DNA of 64,000 bases from Candidatus Moranbacteria bacterium RIFCSPHIGHO2_01_FULL_55_24. Lineage in GTDB: Bacteria > Patescibacteria > Paceibacteria > Moranbacterales > UBA1568. The notes beneath the pieces were generated by a model. That model ran no database searches and had not been told where the DNA came from. It worked only from the letters and a program-made list of their open reading frames with translations. Below are positions 7,996 through 16,810 of this stretch, in pieces (the first letter of the stretch is position 1; every line of letters begins with the position of its first letter). A program made the translations under genes and the position numbers. The stretch is from assembly GCA_001786575.1 (NCBI GenBank), contig MFRW01000005.1:1-64000 (forward strand). Reading direction: 5' to 3'.

Positions 7996-8655
7996 ATGAT
8001 TATCCAGTATTACGGAGATTATTGCTTTAAAATAAGCACAAAACCGGGAGGAAGAGCCACAGAGGATATCGTCATCTGGACAGACCCCCTCGAGAAGGGG
8101 GCTGGTCTGCGCTCGCCCCAGGGTGAAGCGGATATCGTTTTCTTTACCCACGGAGATGGCGAAGCGGCTCGGGAGAGCCTCAAGGGAAGCCCGGTCATAC
8201 TCGACTGTCCCGGAGAATATGCCGCCAAAGGCATTTCTGCTATGGGATTCCCGGCATTCCAGGACGATAAAGAAGGGAGTGTTTCGGGTCAAAATACGAT
8301 TTTTGCCTTTGAAAGCGAGGAAATGCACATCGTGTTTCTCGGTGCGCTCGGCCATGACCTCTCTCCGGAAACGCTTGACCGCCTGGGGAGCACGGATATC
8401 CTCTTCTTGCCGGTAGGGGACCATAAGGCGCTTTCTCCTGAAGTAGCGGCCCAGCTGGTCCGGAAGATCGAGCCGAATATCGTCATCCTCATGCACTACA
8501 AGATGCCGGGACTGACGCTTGCGCTCGAGAACGAGAAGGCCTTCTGCGATGCGATCGGAAACTGCCCGAAAGAGGCTCTTCCCAAGCTCAATATAAAGAA
8601 GAAGGATCTCGAAGGCCGGACGCTCGAAACGGTGTTGCTCGAGCGAGGAAGCTAA
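7996..8655 (+). CDS. degenerate metallo-beta-lactamase-fold protein
   Basis: 219 residues from the ATG at 7996. The order of segments (DIVFFTHGDGEA, then VILDCPGEYAAKGI, HIVFLGALGH, LFLPVGDHKAL, IVILMHYKMPG) follows the MBL-fold hydrolases related to COG2220/UPF0173. The metal motif, normally THxHxDH, reads THGDGEA, so two or three metal ligands are lost while the late His in LMHY is kept. A non-hydrolytic or single-metal role is likely. A short reading frame of 17 codons (7977-8030), with GGGGAGGA upstream, overlaps this start and may be a leader peptide. The gene is followed by the membrane protein at 8669 and then gyrA, probably as one operon. Confidence 0.75.
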   Translation: MIIQYYGDYCFKISTKPGGRATEDIVIWTDPLEKGAGLRSPQGEADIVFFTHGDGEAARESLKGSPVILDCPGEYAAKGISAMGFPAFQDDKEGSVSGQNTIFAFESEEMHIVFLGALGHDLSPETLDRLGSTDILFLPVGDHKALSPEVAAQLVRKIEPNIVILMHYKMPGLTLALENEKAFCDAIGNCPKEALPKLNIKKKDLEGRTLETVLLERGS

Positions 8656-8668
8656 AACAGACCGGAAT

Positions 8669-9007
8669 ATGGTGTCGCGCATCCAGCAGAAAATAGAGTA
8701 TATACGCCGGCAGCCGGAGCACGTGAAGATGCGCTACCTCTTTCTCTGTCTCGGAGTGTCGATGCTCTTCATCGTCACCATCTGGCTCATCTCCTTGAAC
8801 GAAAGCTTCCGCCGTATCTCGAATCAGTCAAGCGAATCCCTGAATCTTCCGGACATTCCGCCGGGAAAGACCGCTCCTTCGCTCGGGGATCTCCTGGAAC
8901 AGCGCTCGCCGCTCCGGGTAGAGGAGGGAAAGACCAGTGAAGAAGGGTATTTCGAAGAACAGGTGAAGGCGAGAGAAGGGGACGCATCCGCCCCGACGAA
9001 TCAATAG
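8669..9007 (+). CDS. small membrane protein of unknown function
   Basis: 112 residues starting 13 bases after the MBL-like gene. One membrane segment (about 22-43, YLFLCLGVSMLFIVTIWLIS) follows a basic 20-residue N-terminus, so the N-terminus is probably cytoplasmic. The remaining 70 residues are acidic, Pro/Ser-rich and probably extended outside the membrane. No domain is recognised. Its position between the MBL-like gene and gyrA (41 bases before the gyrA start) suggests co-transcription rather than a shared function. Confidence 0.7.
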   Translation: MVSRIQQKIEYIRRQPEHVKMRYLFLCLGVSMLFIVTIWLISLNESFRRISNQSSESLNLPDIPPGKTAPSLGDLLEQRSPLRVEEGKTSEEGYFEEQVKAREGDASAPTNQ

Positions 9008-9048
9008 AAGATGCGAAGATCCAATTTAGCGAACTAGATCCAAAGCTT

Positions 9049-11502
9049 ATGGCCGAAAAAAAGGAATTCCACGACGGGAAAATAGAACCGCGTTCCATCG
9101 CCGATGAAGTGAAGCAGTCGTACCTCGATTACGCGATGAGCGTGATCGTAGCGCGCGCGCTTCCGGACGTACGCGACGGTTTGAAGCCGGTGCACCGGAG
9201 AATCCTCTACTCTATGTGGTCGACCGGCCTCCGTTCTACGGCGAAGTTCCGCAAGTCCGCGACGGTCGTCGGTGAAGTGCTCGGTAAGTACCATCCGCAC
9301 GGCGATTCGGCAGTGTACGACACCATGGTGCGCTTGGCACAGGATTTCTCGATGCGCTACCCGCTGGTCTGGGGCCAGGGAAACTTCGGTTCGATGGATG
9401 GCGACAGTGCAGCGGCATACCGCTATACGGAAGCCAAGCTCATGCCGATCGCAGAGGAGATGCTTTTGGATATAGACAAGGATACGGTAGATTTCGTTCC
9501 GAACTTCGATGGCATGCATGATGAGCCGGTAGTGCTTCCGGCCAAGCTTCCGCAGCTGCTCTTGAACGGTACGGTCGGTATCGCCGTCGGTATGGCGACG
9601 AATATCCCGCCGCACAATCTGAATGAATTGGTCGATGGCATCTGCCACTTGGCGGATCATCCGGATGCGAGCGTGGACGACCTCATGCAGTTCATCAAAG
9701 GACCGGACTTCCCGACCGGCGGCATCATGTATAACCAGAGGGATATCCGCGAAGCCTACGCGTCCGGCAAGGGTCCGATCACGACGCGTGCCAAGGCGGA
9801 AATCGTCGAGACCAAAGCCGGCCAGTTCCAGATCGTCATCACCGAGATGACCTATGCCACCAACAAGGCGACGCTCATCATGAAGATCGCCGACCTGGTG
9901 AAGGAAGACAAGCTCCAGGGTATCAAGGACCTGCGCGACGAGTCCGACAAGGACGGCGTACGTATCGTCGTCGACCTCAAGAAGGAAGCTTTTCCCCAGA
10001 AGGTCTTGAATCGCCTCTATTCTCTTACAGATCTCCAGAAGAATTTCAATGTCAACATGCTGGCACTCGTGGAAGGACGCGACCCGCAGATCCTGACGCT
10101 CAAGTCGATTCTCGAGCACTACATCGCTCACCGCGAGAAAGTCGTGATACGCCGCACGGAACACGACCTCCAGAAGGCCAAGGACCGCGCGCATATCTTG
10201 GAAGGGCTCAAGAAGGCGCTCGATCATATCGATGCGATCATCGACACGATCAAGAAATCACCGACCAAAGAAGAGGCACATGTGAACCTCATGAAGAAGT
10301 TCAAGCTCTCCGAGCGTCAAGCGACCGCGATTCTCGAGATGCGCCTCCAGACGCTTGCCGGTCTCGAGCGCCAGAAGATCGAGGACGAGCTCGCAGAGAA
10401 AATGAAACTTATCGCCTTTCTTGAGGACCTCCTGAAGCACCGGAGCAAGATCCTGGGGCTGGTAAAGAGCGAGCTCATCGAAGTGAGAGACCGCTTCGGC
10501 GATGAGCGTCGTACCAAGGTCGTGAAGACCGGCATTACGGAATTCAGGCAGGAAGACCTCATTCCGAATGAGGAAGCGATCATTACGCTCACCGTTGACG
10601 GGTACATCAAGCGCATGAACCCGATCGTCTACCGTGTCCAGAAGCGCGGCGGCAAAGGAGTCATCGGCGCGACGACCAAGGAAGAAGACCAGATCGCCAA
10701 TGTGCTCACTATACAGACGCACGACAACCTCATGTTCTTCACCAATACCGGCAAAGTCTTCCAAACCAAGGCGTATGAGATCCCGGAATCTTCGCGCACC
10801 GCGCGCGGACAAGCGATCGTGAACTTCCTCCAGATGTCGCAGGAAGAGAAGATCACCGCTGTCATCTCGTTCAGCAACAACGACGGCTACAAGTATCTCT
10901 TCATGGCGACCGAGAAGGGGACGATCAAGAAGACGAAACTCGAAGACTTCGAGAACGTGCGGCGGAGCGGACTCATCGCCATCGGCCTCGAGAAGGGCGA
11001 TGTGCTCGGCTGGGTCGGTCCGACGACCGGGAGCGATGATATCGTCATGACCACTGCTGACGGTCAGTCGATCCGCTTCAAGGAAGCTGATGTCCGTCCG
11101 ATGGGCCGGAACGCCGCAGGCGTGCGCGGCATGAAGCTGAAGGATGCCAAGGACCATATTGTCGCGATGGACGTGGTCCCGAAGGATTCCAAAGACATGG
11201 AGCTCCTCGTCCTCTCGCAGAACGGCTTCGGCAAGCGCACCACGCTCAAGCAGTTCAAGGTCCAGAAGCGCGGCGGATCCGGCATGAAGGCTATGAAGGT
11301 CACGCCGAAAACCGGCAATATCGTCGGAGCGCTCATTACGAGCATGGCCGACGTGGAGAAAGATCTCATCCTGACTTCCAAGAAAGGGACTATCATCCGC
11401 ATCCCCTGGAAGAGCGTGCCGCTCCTGGGCCGCGTGACGCAGGGAGTACGCGTCATGAAGCCCCAGACCGGGGATGCCGTCGCGGCCTTCACTGTCCTGT
11501 AG
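9049..11502 (+). CDS. gyrA: DNA gyrase subunit A
   Basis: 817 residues. With GyrB it introduces negative supercoils by breaking and resealing double-stranded DNA. The breakage-reunion domain has the family signature at 75-105 (KYHPHGDSAVYDTMVRLAQ) and the catalytic tyrosine Y126 in AYRYTEAKL. The quinolone-determining positions are Ser87 and Asp91, the sensitive type. The C-terminal beta-pinwheel carries the GyrA box QKRGGKG (about 531-537), which favours GyrA over ParC, and a similar QKRGGSG blade further on. Only one A subunit is in the window. The gene ends in a strong intrinsic terminator. Confidence 0.96.
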   Translation: MAEKKEFHDGKIEPRSIADEVKQSYLDYAMSVIVARALPDVRDGLKPVHRRILYSMWSTGLRSTAKFRKSATVVGEVLGKYHPHGDSAVYDTMVRLAQDFSMRYPLVWGQGNFGSMDGDSAAAYRYTEAKLMPIAEEMLLDIDKDTVDFVPNFDGMHDEPVVLPAKLPQLLLNGTVGIAVGMATNIPPHNLNELVDGICHLADHPDASVDDLMQFIKGPDFPTGGIMYNQRDIREAYASGKGPITTRAKAEIVETKAGQFQIVITEMTYATNKATLIMKIADLVKEDKLQGIKDLRDESDKDGVRIVVDLKKEAFPQKVLNRLYSLTDLQKNFNVNMLALVEGRDPQILTLKSILEHYIAHREKVVIRRTEHDLQKAKDRAHILEGLKKALDHIDAIIDTIKKSPTKEEAHVNLMKKFKLSERQATAILEMRLQTLAGLERQKIEDELAEKMKLIAFLEDLLKHRSKILGLVKSELIEVRDRFGDERRTKVVKTGITEFRQEDLIPNEEAIITLTVDGYIKRMNPIVYRVQKRGGKGVIGATTKEEDQIANVLTIQTHDNLMFFTNTGKVFQTKAYEIPESSRTARGQAIVNFLQMSQEEKITAVISFSNNDGYKYLFMATEKGTIKKTKLEDFENVRRSGLIAIGLEKGDVLGWVGPTTGSDDIVMTTADGQSIRFKEADVRPMGRNAAGVRGMKLKDAKDHIVAMDVVPKDSKDMELLVLSQNGFGKRTTLKQFKVQKRGGSGMKAMKVTPKTGNIVGALITSMADVEKDLILTSKKGTIIRIPWKSVPLLGRVTQGVRVMKPQTGDAVAAFTVL

Positions 11503-11520
11503 AAAGTCCTAGAGAGAAAC

Positions 11521-11543
11521 GCCGCTCGCGAGAGCGGCTTTTT
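11521..11543 (+). terminator. gyrA terminator
   Basis: GCCGCTC-gcga-GAGCGGC followed by TTTTT, 18 bases after the gyrA stop. Confidence 0.9.
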
Positions 11544-11569
11544 CATGGGGGATACGGATATTCTCGGTT

Positions 11570-11598
11570 TTGACAAAATGTATTTCCGAGAGTAAAGT
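11570..11598 (+). promoter_or_regulatory. promoter of the Nudix-like gene
   Basis: Perfect TTGACA (11570-11575), 17-base spacer, TAAAGT (11593-11598). The ATG is at 11641, with GGAGAAAGGGG between. Confidence 0.75.
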
Positions 11599-11640
11599 CT
11601 ACCAGGCTTGTTCTTTTGTTCTTTGGAGAAAGGGGATTGT

Positions 11641-12087
11641 ATGACGACATGTGAAGTAGAAGGTGTCGCTTTGCTGCTGTTCGATCAGCGCGGCGAAAAG
11701 CTGTTCTGTGTCCGCGAACTTCTCGGAAATGTTACGACCGGAAAGGTTGTCGGCAGTTTCTCTGTCCCGTGCGAGACGATCAGAAGCGGCGAGACTCGGG
11801 AGAAAGCGCTCGAGCGGCTGATTATCGAAGAAGTGGACAGTTCCGGATCATTGGAATTGGAAAAGGCTTCCTTCATGGGCAGTGTGCCGCTCTCCGAAGG
11901 CGCGGCTGTGGCGCATGTGTATGTCACGAGACTCATCGAGGGAGCGGACTACTTTTTCGGAATGCATGCCGGCGTGGAGATCGAGCCGATCGGATTCCTG
12001 TCGAGAGAGGAACTCCTCTCCAATTGCCGAGCGGGGATGCAGGAGATTTTGAGCCTGTACTCGATACTTCAGGAACATGCCCTCTAG
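11641..12087 (+). CDS. Nudix-fold protein with imperfect Nudix box
   Basis: 148 residues from the ATG at 11641, the first start after the promoter and the GGAGAAAGGGG ribosome site. The sequence GSFSVPCETIRSGETREKAL followed by ERLIIEEVDSSG follows the Nudix layout (Gx5Ex7REUxEExGU), keeping the EE pair, but the REU segment reads RLI. Nudix enzymes cleave nucleoside diphosphates linked to another group; with the altered box, activity is uncertain. It is a single-gene unit between its own promoter (11570) and terminator (12098-12131). The substrate cannot be read from the sequence. Confidence 0.7.
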   Translation: MTTCEVEGVALLLFDQRGEKLFCVRELLGNVTTGKVVGSFSVPCETIRSGETREKALERLIIEEVDSSGSLELEKASFMGSVPLSEGAAVAHVYVTRLIEGADYFFGMHAGVEIEPIGFLSREELLSNCRAGMQEILSLYSILQEHAL

Positions 12088-12097
12088 AGGGCCTCAT

Positions 12098-12131
12098 AGG
12101 AAGGGATCTGCCGATCTCTTCCTATTTTTTT
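12098..12131 (+). terminator. terminator of the Nudix-like gene
   Basis: AGGAAGGGATC-tgcc-GATCTCTTCCT followed by ATTTTTTT. It lies ten bases after the stop; a perfect GCCCTCTAGAGGGC palindrome overlaps the stop codon. Confidence 0.9.
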
Positions 12132-12138
12132 ACAGATG

Positions 12139-12167
12139 TTGCCAGGGAGAGGGCATTATGGTACAGT
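12139..12167 (+). promoter_or_regulatory. rpsO promoter
   Basis: TTGCCA (12139-12144), 17-base spacer, TACAGT (12162-12167), immediately after the preceding terminator and 79 bases before the rpsO start. The leader is long enough for the S15 autoregulatory fold known in other bacteria, which I did not resolve here. Confidence 0.6.
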
Positions 12168-12246
12168 GCGTTTGTTAATTTTTACCACGAGCGGATGCTG
12201 GCTTGTCCTGATTCAGGTTCAAGCGAACGTCTAGCTGACAAATGCT

Positions 12247-12513
12247 ATGGCACTGACCAAAAAGCAGAAAGACAAGGTGACTACCCCAGTCAAGCGGCAC
12301 GAGAAGGATACTGGCTCCTCGGCCTATCAGATCGCGCTCTTTACCGAGCAGATCCGCAAGCTGACCCTTCATCTGAAGAAGAATAAGAAGGATTTCCATT
12401 CCCGTCGCGGACTCCTCAAGATGGTATCCAAGCGCAAGAAGCTGCTTGCCTATCTCGAGAAGACGAACGAGAAGGAATACAAGAGCGTAATAAAGACATT
12501 GGGGCTTGATTAA
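12247..12513 (+). CDS. rpsO: 30S ribosomal protein S15
   Basis: 88 residues, exactly the usual size. S15 binds the central domain of 16S rRNA early in small-subunit assembly. The helix segments TGSSAYQIALFTEQIRKL, HLKKNKKDFHSRRGLLKMV and RKKLLAYLEKTNEKEY are diagnostic. It has its own promoter and a terminator overlapping its last codons (12501-12524), so it is a single-gene unit. rpsO is commonly next to pnp; here the NYN gene lies between them. Confidence 0.97.
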   Translation: MALTKKQKDKVTTPVKRHEKDTGSSAYQIALFTEQIRKLTLHLKKNKKDFHSRRGLLKMVSKRKKLLAYLEKTNEKEYKSVIKTLGLD

Positions 12514-12524
12514 GCCCCTCTTTC
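12501..12524 (+). terminator. rpsO terminator
   Basis: GGGGCTT-gatt-AAGCCCC followed by TCTTT. The 5' arm encodes the last codons of rpsO. Confidence 0.75.
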
Positions 12525-12581
12525 TTTTCTCGGGGAATCCCGAGCAAGACATTTTTTAAGCGAAAATATTTTTTAAGCACT

Positions 12582-13079
12582 ATGGCAAAATTTCTAGACC
12601 AACGAGTGGGCGTGCTGGTAGATATCTCCAATCTCTATTACAGTGCCCGCGTACTATACGGCAAGAAAGTGAATTTCAAGAACGTACTCGAATCCTCTGT
12701 CGGAGGGCGCAAGCTGATCCGGGCGATCGCCTACGGGATCAAGACGGCGGAGGCGACCGAGGAGAAATTCTTCGAAGCGCTCGAGAAGAGCGGCTATGAA
12801 GTGAAGACCAAGGACCTTCAGATCTTTCCGGACGGATCGAAGAAGGGAGACTGGGACGTCGGTATCTCGGTGGACGCCATCAAGATGGCGCCGAAACTCG
12901 ATGTGATCGTTCTGGTGTCCGGAGACGGCGACTATGTGTCGCTCGCAGAATATATCCAGAATACCTATGCCTGCCGTTTCGAAGTCGTCGCCTTTGCGGA
13001 ATCGAGCAGTCAGAAGCTTGTCGAGATCGCCGATGACTTCCTGAATCTTTCAGAGCAGAAGCGTCACTTCCTCATCTAG
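12582..13079 (+). CDS. NYN-domain (LabA/DUF88-like) putative ribonuclease
   Basis: 165 residues. The N-terminal VGVLVDISNLYYSAR carries the first acidic residue of the PIN-like NYN fold. GDWDVGISVDAIKMA and VIVLVSGDGDYVSLAEYIQ supply the other conserved aspartates, and VVAFAESSSQKLVEIADDFLNL matches the end of the LabA/DUF88 group. These are metal-dependent nucleases or nucleic-acid-binding proteins; the target is unknown. It lies between rpsO and pnp, a position consistent with RNA turnover, but has its own terminator. Confidence 0.85.
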   Translation: MAKFLDQRVGVLVDISNLYYSARVLYGKKVNFKNVLESSVGGRKLIRAIAYGIKTAEATEEKFFEALEKSGYEVKTKDLQIFPDGSKKGDWDVGISVDAIKMAPKLDVIVLVSGDGDYVSLAEYIQNTYACRFEVVAFAESSSQKLVEIADDFLNLSEQKRHFLI

Positions 13080-13091
13080 CACGAAAAAAGA

Positions 13092-13118
13092 AAACCGCTT
13101 TTCCGAAGCGGTTTTTTT
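13092..13118 (+). terminator. terminator of the NYN gene, fused to the next promoter
   Basis: AAACCGCTT-ttccg-AAGCGGTTT plus a T run to 13118. The last two T's are also the first bases of a TTGACA (13117-13122). The matching -10 (around 13140) is poor, so the promoter is tentative. Confidence 0.85.
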
Positions 13119-13259
13119 GACAAAAGGGTCTTCATTTGAGAGAGTAGCAAGAGAAGTATTAATCATGCCCTTGCGGGTTTATAGGTACACGAGAGAGCTT
13201 TTTCCTTTCAAAGAAGCCATCCCGCGTGTTTATGAGCTTGCAGGTGCAAAAACAAGCAT

Positions 13260-15368
13260 ATGCAAGAGAAGCAATGGAAGCTTCAGCTTGGCGGCAGGGA
13301 ACTGGTCATCGAGACCGGAACTCTCGCCAAGCAAGCAAGCGGCTCGGTAACGGTCCGCTATGGCGATACGGTTGTCCTCGCGGCAGCCGTCATGAGCAAG
13401 GAAATGTCCAAGATCATGGGCTATTTCCCGCTGATGGTGGATTACGAGGAACGGTATTATGCCGCTGGCAAGATCAAGGGATCACGCTTCATCAAGCGCG
13501 AAGGACGTCCTTCGGATGACGCTATCCTTTCGGGTCGCGCCGTAGACCGTACCATCCGCCCGCTCTTCAACAGCCGCATGCGGAACGAAGTGCAGGTGGT
13601 GGTGACGACCCTCTCCTATGACGGCGAGAACGATCCGGATCTCATAGCGATGATCGCAGCTTCGGCAGCGCTCACGCTTTCGGATATCCCCTGGAACGGC
13701 CCGATCGGCGCCGTGCGCGTCGGCGCTTTGAACGGCGAATTCATCCTCAACCCGACTACCGAGGATCGTCTGCACAGCACGCTCGACCTCATCTTGTCCG
13801 GAACCAAAGATAAGATCAACATGATCGAAGCCGGAGCGCAGGAAATCACAGAAGAACACATGGCGGAAGCCTTCCAATTCGGTTTTGAGGCTATCCAGAA
13901 AATCACCGCATTCATCGAGGAAATCCGGAAAGAAGCCGGAAAAGAGAAGCGCGTTGCCGCTCTTCTCCAAGGCTCCGAGGAATTCGAAGCCGATATCCGG
14001 CGCGTAGCGCTCGAGTTCGGCCTCCCGGAAGCGCTCTACCTTCTTCCGAAGAAGGTTATGGAAGCCAAAGTGGCTGAAGTCAACGCGAGTATCGCCGCAT
14101 ACGCTTCCGAGAAGTATCCTGATCAGAAGAATCTCTCCGAGCTGCTCTCGATCATCACCGACGAGGTGGCGGACAAGGCAGTACATGCGAACATTCTCGA
14201 GCGGGAAGCCCGTCCGGATGGGCGTGCGTTGACCGAAATCCGTCCGATCACGACAGCTGTAGGGATCCTGCCGCGTACCCACGGAACCGGGCTCTTCACC
14301 CGTGGAGAAACCCAGGCGCTCACGGTCACGACGCTCGGTGCTCCTGGCGACGAGATGGTAGTGGATACCATGGAAGTCGACGAAAAGAAGCGCTACATGC
14401 ACTTCTATAACTTCCCGCCGTATTCGGTAGGCGAAGTCCGTCCGATGCGCGGCCCAGGCCGGCGCGAAGTAGGCCACGGCGCGCTCGCAGAAAAGGCGCT
14501 CGTACCGGTATTGCCGAGCAAAGAGGAGTTCCCATACACCATTATCCTCGTTTCCGAGGTGTTGGAATCGAACGGCTCTTCTTCGATGGCTTCTACTTGC
14601 GGCTCGACCCTCTCTCTCATGGATGCCGGCGTCCCGATCAAGAAGCCGGTAGCCGGTATCGCGATGGGCGTTATCTCCGGGCATGACGGCTCATACAAGA
14701 TATTGACCGATATCCAGGGTCTCGAAGACCACTATGGCGATATGGACTTCAAGGTAGCGGGTACCAAAGACGGCATCACGGCCATGCAGATGGACGTGAA
14801 GATCGACGGTCTTACCCCGGAGACGCTCAAAGCGGCTATCACCCAGGCGAAAGAAGGCCGCATGTTCATCATGGGCAAGATGCTTGAAGCGATCGAAGCG
14901 CCGCGCCAAGACCTTTCCCCGTATGCGCCGCGCATCATCACGATTCATATCAACCCGGAGAAGATCCGCGATGTCATCGGGCCGGGCGGCAAGGTGATCA
15001 ATCAGATCATCGATGAGACCGGTGTCTCGATCGATATCGAGGATGACGGATCCGTCTTCATCACCTCCGTGGATGAAACCAGCGCCACCAAGGCGGTAGA
15101 ATGGATCCAGAATCTCACGCGCGAAGTGAAGCCGGGAGAGCTCTTCCAGGGCCGCATCACCCGTATCATGAACTTCGGAGCGTTCGCGGAAGTACTGCCG
15201 AACCAGGAAGGCCTCATCCATATCTCCGAGCTCGCGGATCACCGCGTCGAGAAAGTGGAAGACGTGGTGAAAGTGGGCGATGTAGTGCCGGTGATCGTGA
15301 AAGAGATCGATAGCCAGGGCCGCATCAACCTCTCGCACAAGGCCGCGCTCTCGCGCCGCGAGGAATAA
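13260..15368 (+). CDS. pnp: polyribonucleotide nucleotidyltransferase (PNPase)
   Basis: 702 residues, the usual length. PNPase is a trimeric phosphorolytic 3'-5' exoribonuclease. Two RNase PH-like cores are visible (first with GRPSDDAILSGRAVDRTIRPLF; second with GTGLFTRGETQALTV and GTKDGITAMQMDVKIDG), separated by the alpha-helical linker. They are followed by a KH domain (IRDVIGPGGKVINQI) and an S1 domain (GRITRIMNFGAFAEV, with GLIHISEL). All catalytic segments are intact. The 120-base leader contains several short inverted repeats; PNPase leaders are RNase III-regulated in enterobacteria, but I cannot show that here. Confidence 0.97.
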   Translation: MQEKQWKLQLGGRELVIETGTLAKQASGSVTVRYGDTVVLAAAVMSKEMSKIMGYFPLMVDYEERYYAAGKIKGSRFIKREGRPSDDAILSGRAVDRTIRPLFNSRMRNEVQVVVTTLSYDGENDPDLIAMIAASAALTLSDIPWNGPIGAVRVGALNGEFILNPTTEDRLHSTLDLILSGTKDKINMIEAGAQEITEEHMAEAFQFGFEAIQKITAFIEEIRKEAGKEKRVAALLQGSEEFEADIRRVALEFGLPEALYLLPKKVMEAKVAEVNASIAAYASEKYPDQKNLSELLSIITDEVADKAVHANILEREARPDGRALTEIRPITTAVGILPRTHGTGLFTRGETQALTVTTLGAPGDEMVVDTMEVDEKKRYMHFYNFPPYSVGEVRPMRGPGRREVGHGALAEKALVPVLPSKEEFPYTIILVSEVLESNGSSSMASTCGSTLSLMDAGVPIKKPVAGIAMGVISGHDGSYKILTDIQGLEDHYGDMDFKVAGTKDGITAMQMDVKIDGLTPETLKAAITQAKEGRMFIMGKMLEAIEAPRQDLSPYAPRIITIHINPEKIRDVIGPGGKVINQIIDETGVSIDIEDDGSVFITSVDETSATKAVEWIQNLTREVKPGELFQGRITRIMNFGAFAEVLPNQEGLIHISELADHRVEKVEDVVKVGDVVPVIVKEIDSQGRINLSHKAALSRREE

Positions 15369-15393
15369 GTATTCCCGGAGAGGAAAAGTGTTG

Positions 15394-15427
15394 TATACTG
15401 AAGAGGAGATAGCACTATCTCCTCTTC
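15394..15427 (+). promoter_or_regulatory. -10 element abutting a perfect 12-bp hairpin
   Basis: TATACT (15394-15399) is followed directly by GAAGAGGAGATA (15400-15411) and its exact complement (15416-15427). No T run follows. It may be the pnp 3' hairpin and the start region of the 15451 gene at once; no good -35 is seen. Confidence 0.5.
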
Positions 15428-15450
15428 TTGTATCTAATACAAATTTTCTT

Positions 15451-16581
15451 ATGGGTATCTTTTCATCCGGGAAAGAGAAATCGGAAGTCTCTGGCATCCC
15501 GAAAGAATTCTTTCAAGCAGTCACCGTCATGAATGAAGGGGCGCCGCAGCGCTCGGAACAGCCGCCAGAACAGAAAAAGCCTGTCGTACCAGCCGGCCTG
15601 CCTGTTTTTGAGGCTCCGAAGGCGCCGATGAAAGAAGTATCAGCCCAGGAAAATAAGCCGGGCTCTGTCCAGACTCCGGCGAGAAACCCGTTCCTTCCGG
15701 TTCAGGAACCCGGAACCCCGGAAAAGAAAATGGGATCAGGAGTTCAAGTCCCCCCACTTGCCCAATCTTCCAAAAAAGCCCTTTTTACGCCGCTTTCAGC
15801 TATGAAACCGGAAGGGGGCTTCCTTTCGAATAAGATAATCTGGCTCATTTCAGGGGTCGTGCTCCTGGCTCTCTTTGCCGGCATCGTTGCCTTTATCTGG
15901 TTCCGAAGCAACGAAGCAGCGCCGGAAACCCCTTCTGCAGCGCCGGAAACCGCTCCAGCAGAGCTTTCTTCCGATCTGAATGCCGCGATTGCGGAGCCCG
16001 AAGCTCCTTTTTCTGTCGGAACCCCGAATTACCTCCTCTTGAATACGGAAACCGCGACGCCCGAAAGCATCCGGGCCGAAGTTTCCGACAAGGGCAGACG
16101 GATGCTCGAGTTCGGCATGACGGAGCCGGTAGAGTTTCTGATTACCGACCAGAACAATAACCCGCTTGCTTTCACCCGCTTCGCATTTCTTGCCGATCTT
16201 TCCCTGCCGAGCGATTTTCTGGACGTTTTGGACGAATCTTTCACGCTTTGGCTTTACAACGATGGCGGGACAATACGTCAGACGCTGGCTATTACGTCGA
16301 AGGGAGAGCTCGCAGATGTCCAAGCTCGTGCTAAAGCCGATGAAGCGCTCTTCCCTCGGGCTTTGACCGGGCTCTTCTACGGGAAAGAAGTTTCGGTTCC
16401 GGCAAAAACGTCTTTCCGAGAAGGGAGCTTCAATGGAATGCCGGTCCGTTATGTCAATATCGACGAAGAAAAGAACTATTCCATGGACTATTTCGTCGAT
16501 ACCGGGCATGTCTTCGTGGCGAACAGTAAAAATGCGTTGAGAACCACTTTGGAAAAAACCCAAAAAGAAGGCTTGGAATAA
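15451..16581 (+). CDS. single-pass membrane protein with proline-rich cytoplasmic tail
   Basis: 376 residues from the ATG at 15451, the first start after the -10/hairpin element. Residues 1-125 are Pro/Glu/Lys-rich and probably disordered. Residues 129-151 form one membrane segment, and residues 152-186 are an Ala/Pro/Glu linker. The last 190 residues look like a folded extracytoplasmic domain (LLNTETATPESIRAEV, with EFLITDQNNNPLAFTRF and NYSMDYFVDTGHVFVANSK). I do not recognise the family. A transmembrane sensor or envelope structural role fits the layout but is speculation. It has no partner genes: the next feature is a gene-free RNA locus. Confidence 0.75.
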   Translation: MGIFSSGKEKSEVSGIPKEFFQAVTVMNEGAPQRSEQPPEQKKPVVPAGLPVFEAPKAPMKEVSAQENKPGSVQTPARNPFLPVQEPGTPEKKMGSGVQVPPLAQSSKKALFTPLSAMKPEGGFLSNKIIWLISGVVLLALFAGIVAFIWFRSNEAAPETPSAAPETAPAELSSDLNAAIAEPEAPFSVGTPNYLLLNTETATPESIRAEVSDKGRRMLEFGMTEPVEFLITDQNNNPLAFTRFAFLADLSLPSDFLDVLDESFTLWLYNDGGTIRQTLAITSKGELADVQARAKADEALFPRALTGLFYGKEVSVPAKTSFREGSFNGMPVRYVNIDEEKNYSMDYFVDTGHVFVANSKNALRTTLEKTQKEGLE

Positions 16582-16775
16582 AGAGAAATGGAAAAAGAGA
16601 AAAAAGTCAGCCGACTTTTTCTGGGCTACGCTCTTCACACAGAAAGAAAAGCGGAAATGGATGAGAAGCGAGAGAAATAGCTTGAAAATTTTTCGGGAAT
16701 ATCGAAAAGGAATGAAACAAGCAGGCTTTCGGAAAATTTCTTGCCAGAAATTCGATGAAAAGTCGTTGCGAGGGA

Positions 16776-16804
16776 TTGACTTCGGCGTTTTTTTCTGCTA
16801 TAAT
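16776..16804 (+). promoter_or_regulatory. near-consensus promoter of the 16.8-kb RNA locus
   Basis: TTGACT (16776-16781), 17-base spacer, perfect TATAAT (16799-16804). One of the strongest promoters in the window, and it leads into DNA with no long reading frame. Confidence 0.85.
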
Positions 16805-16810
16805 GGGTTT

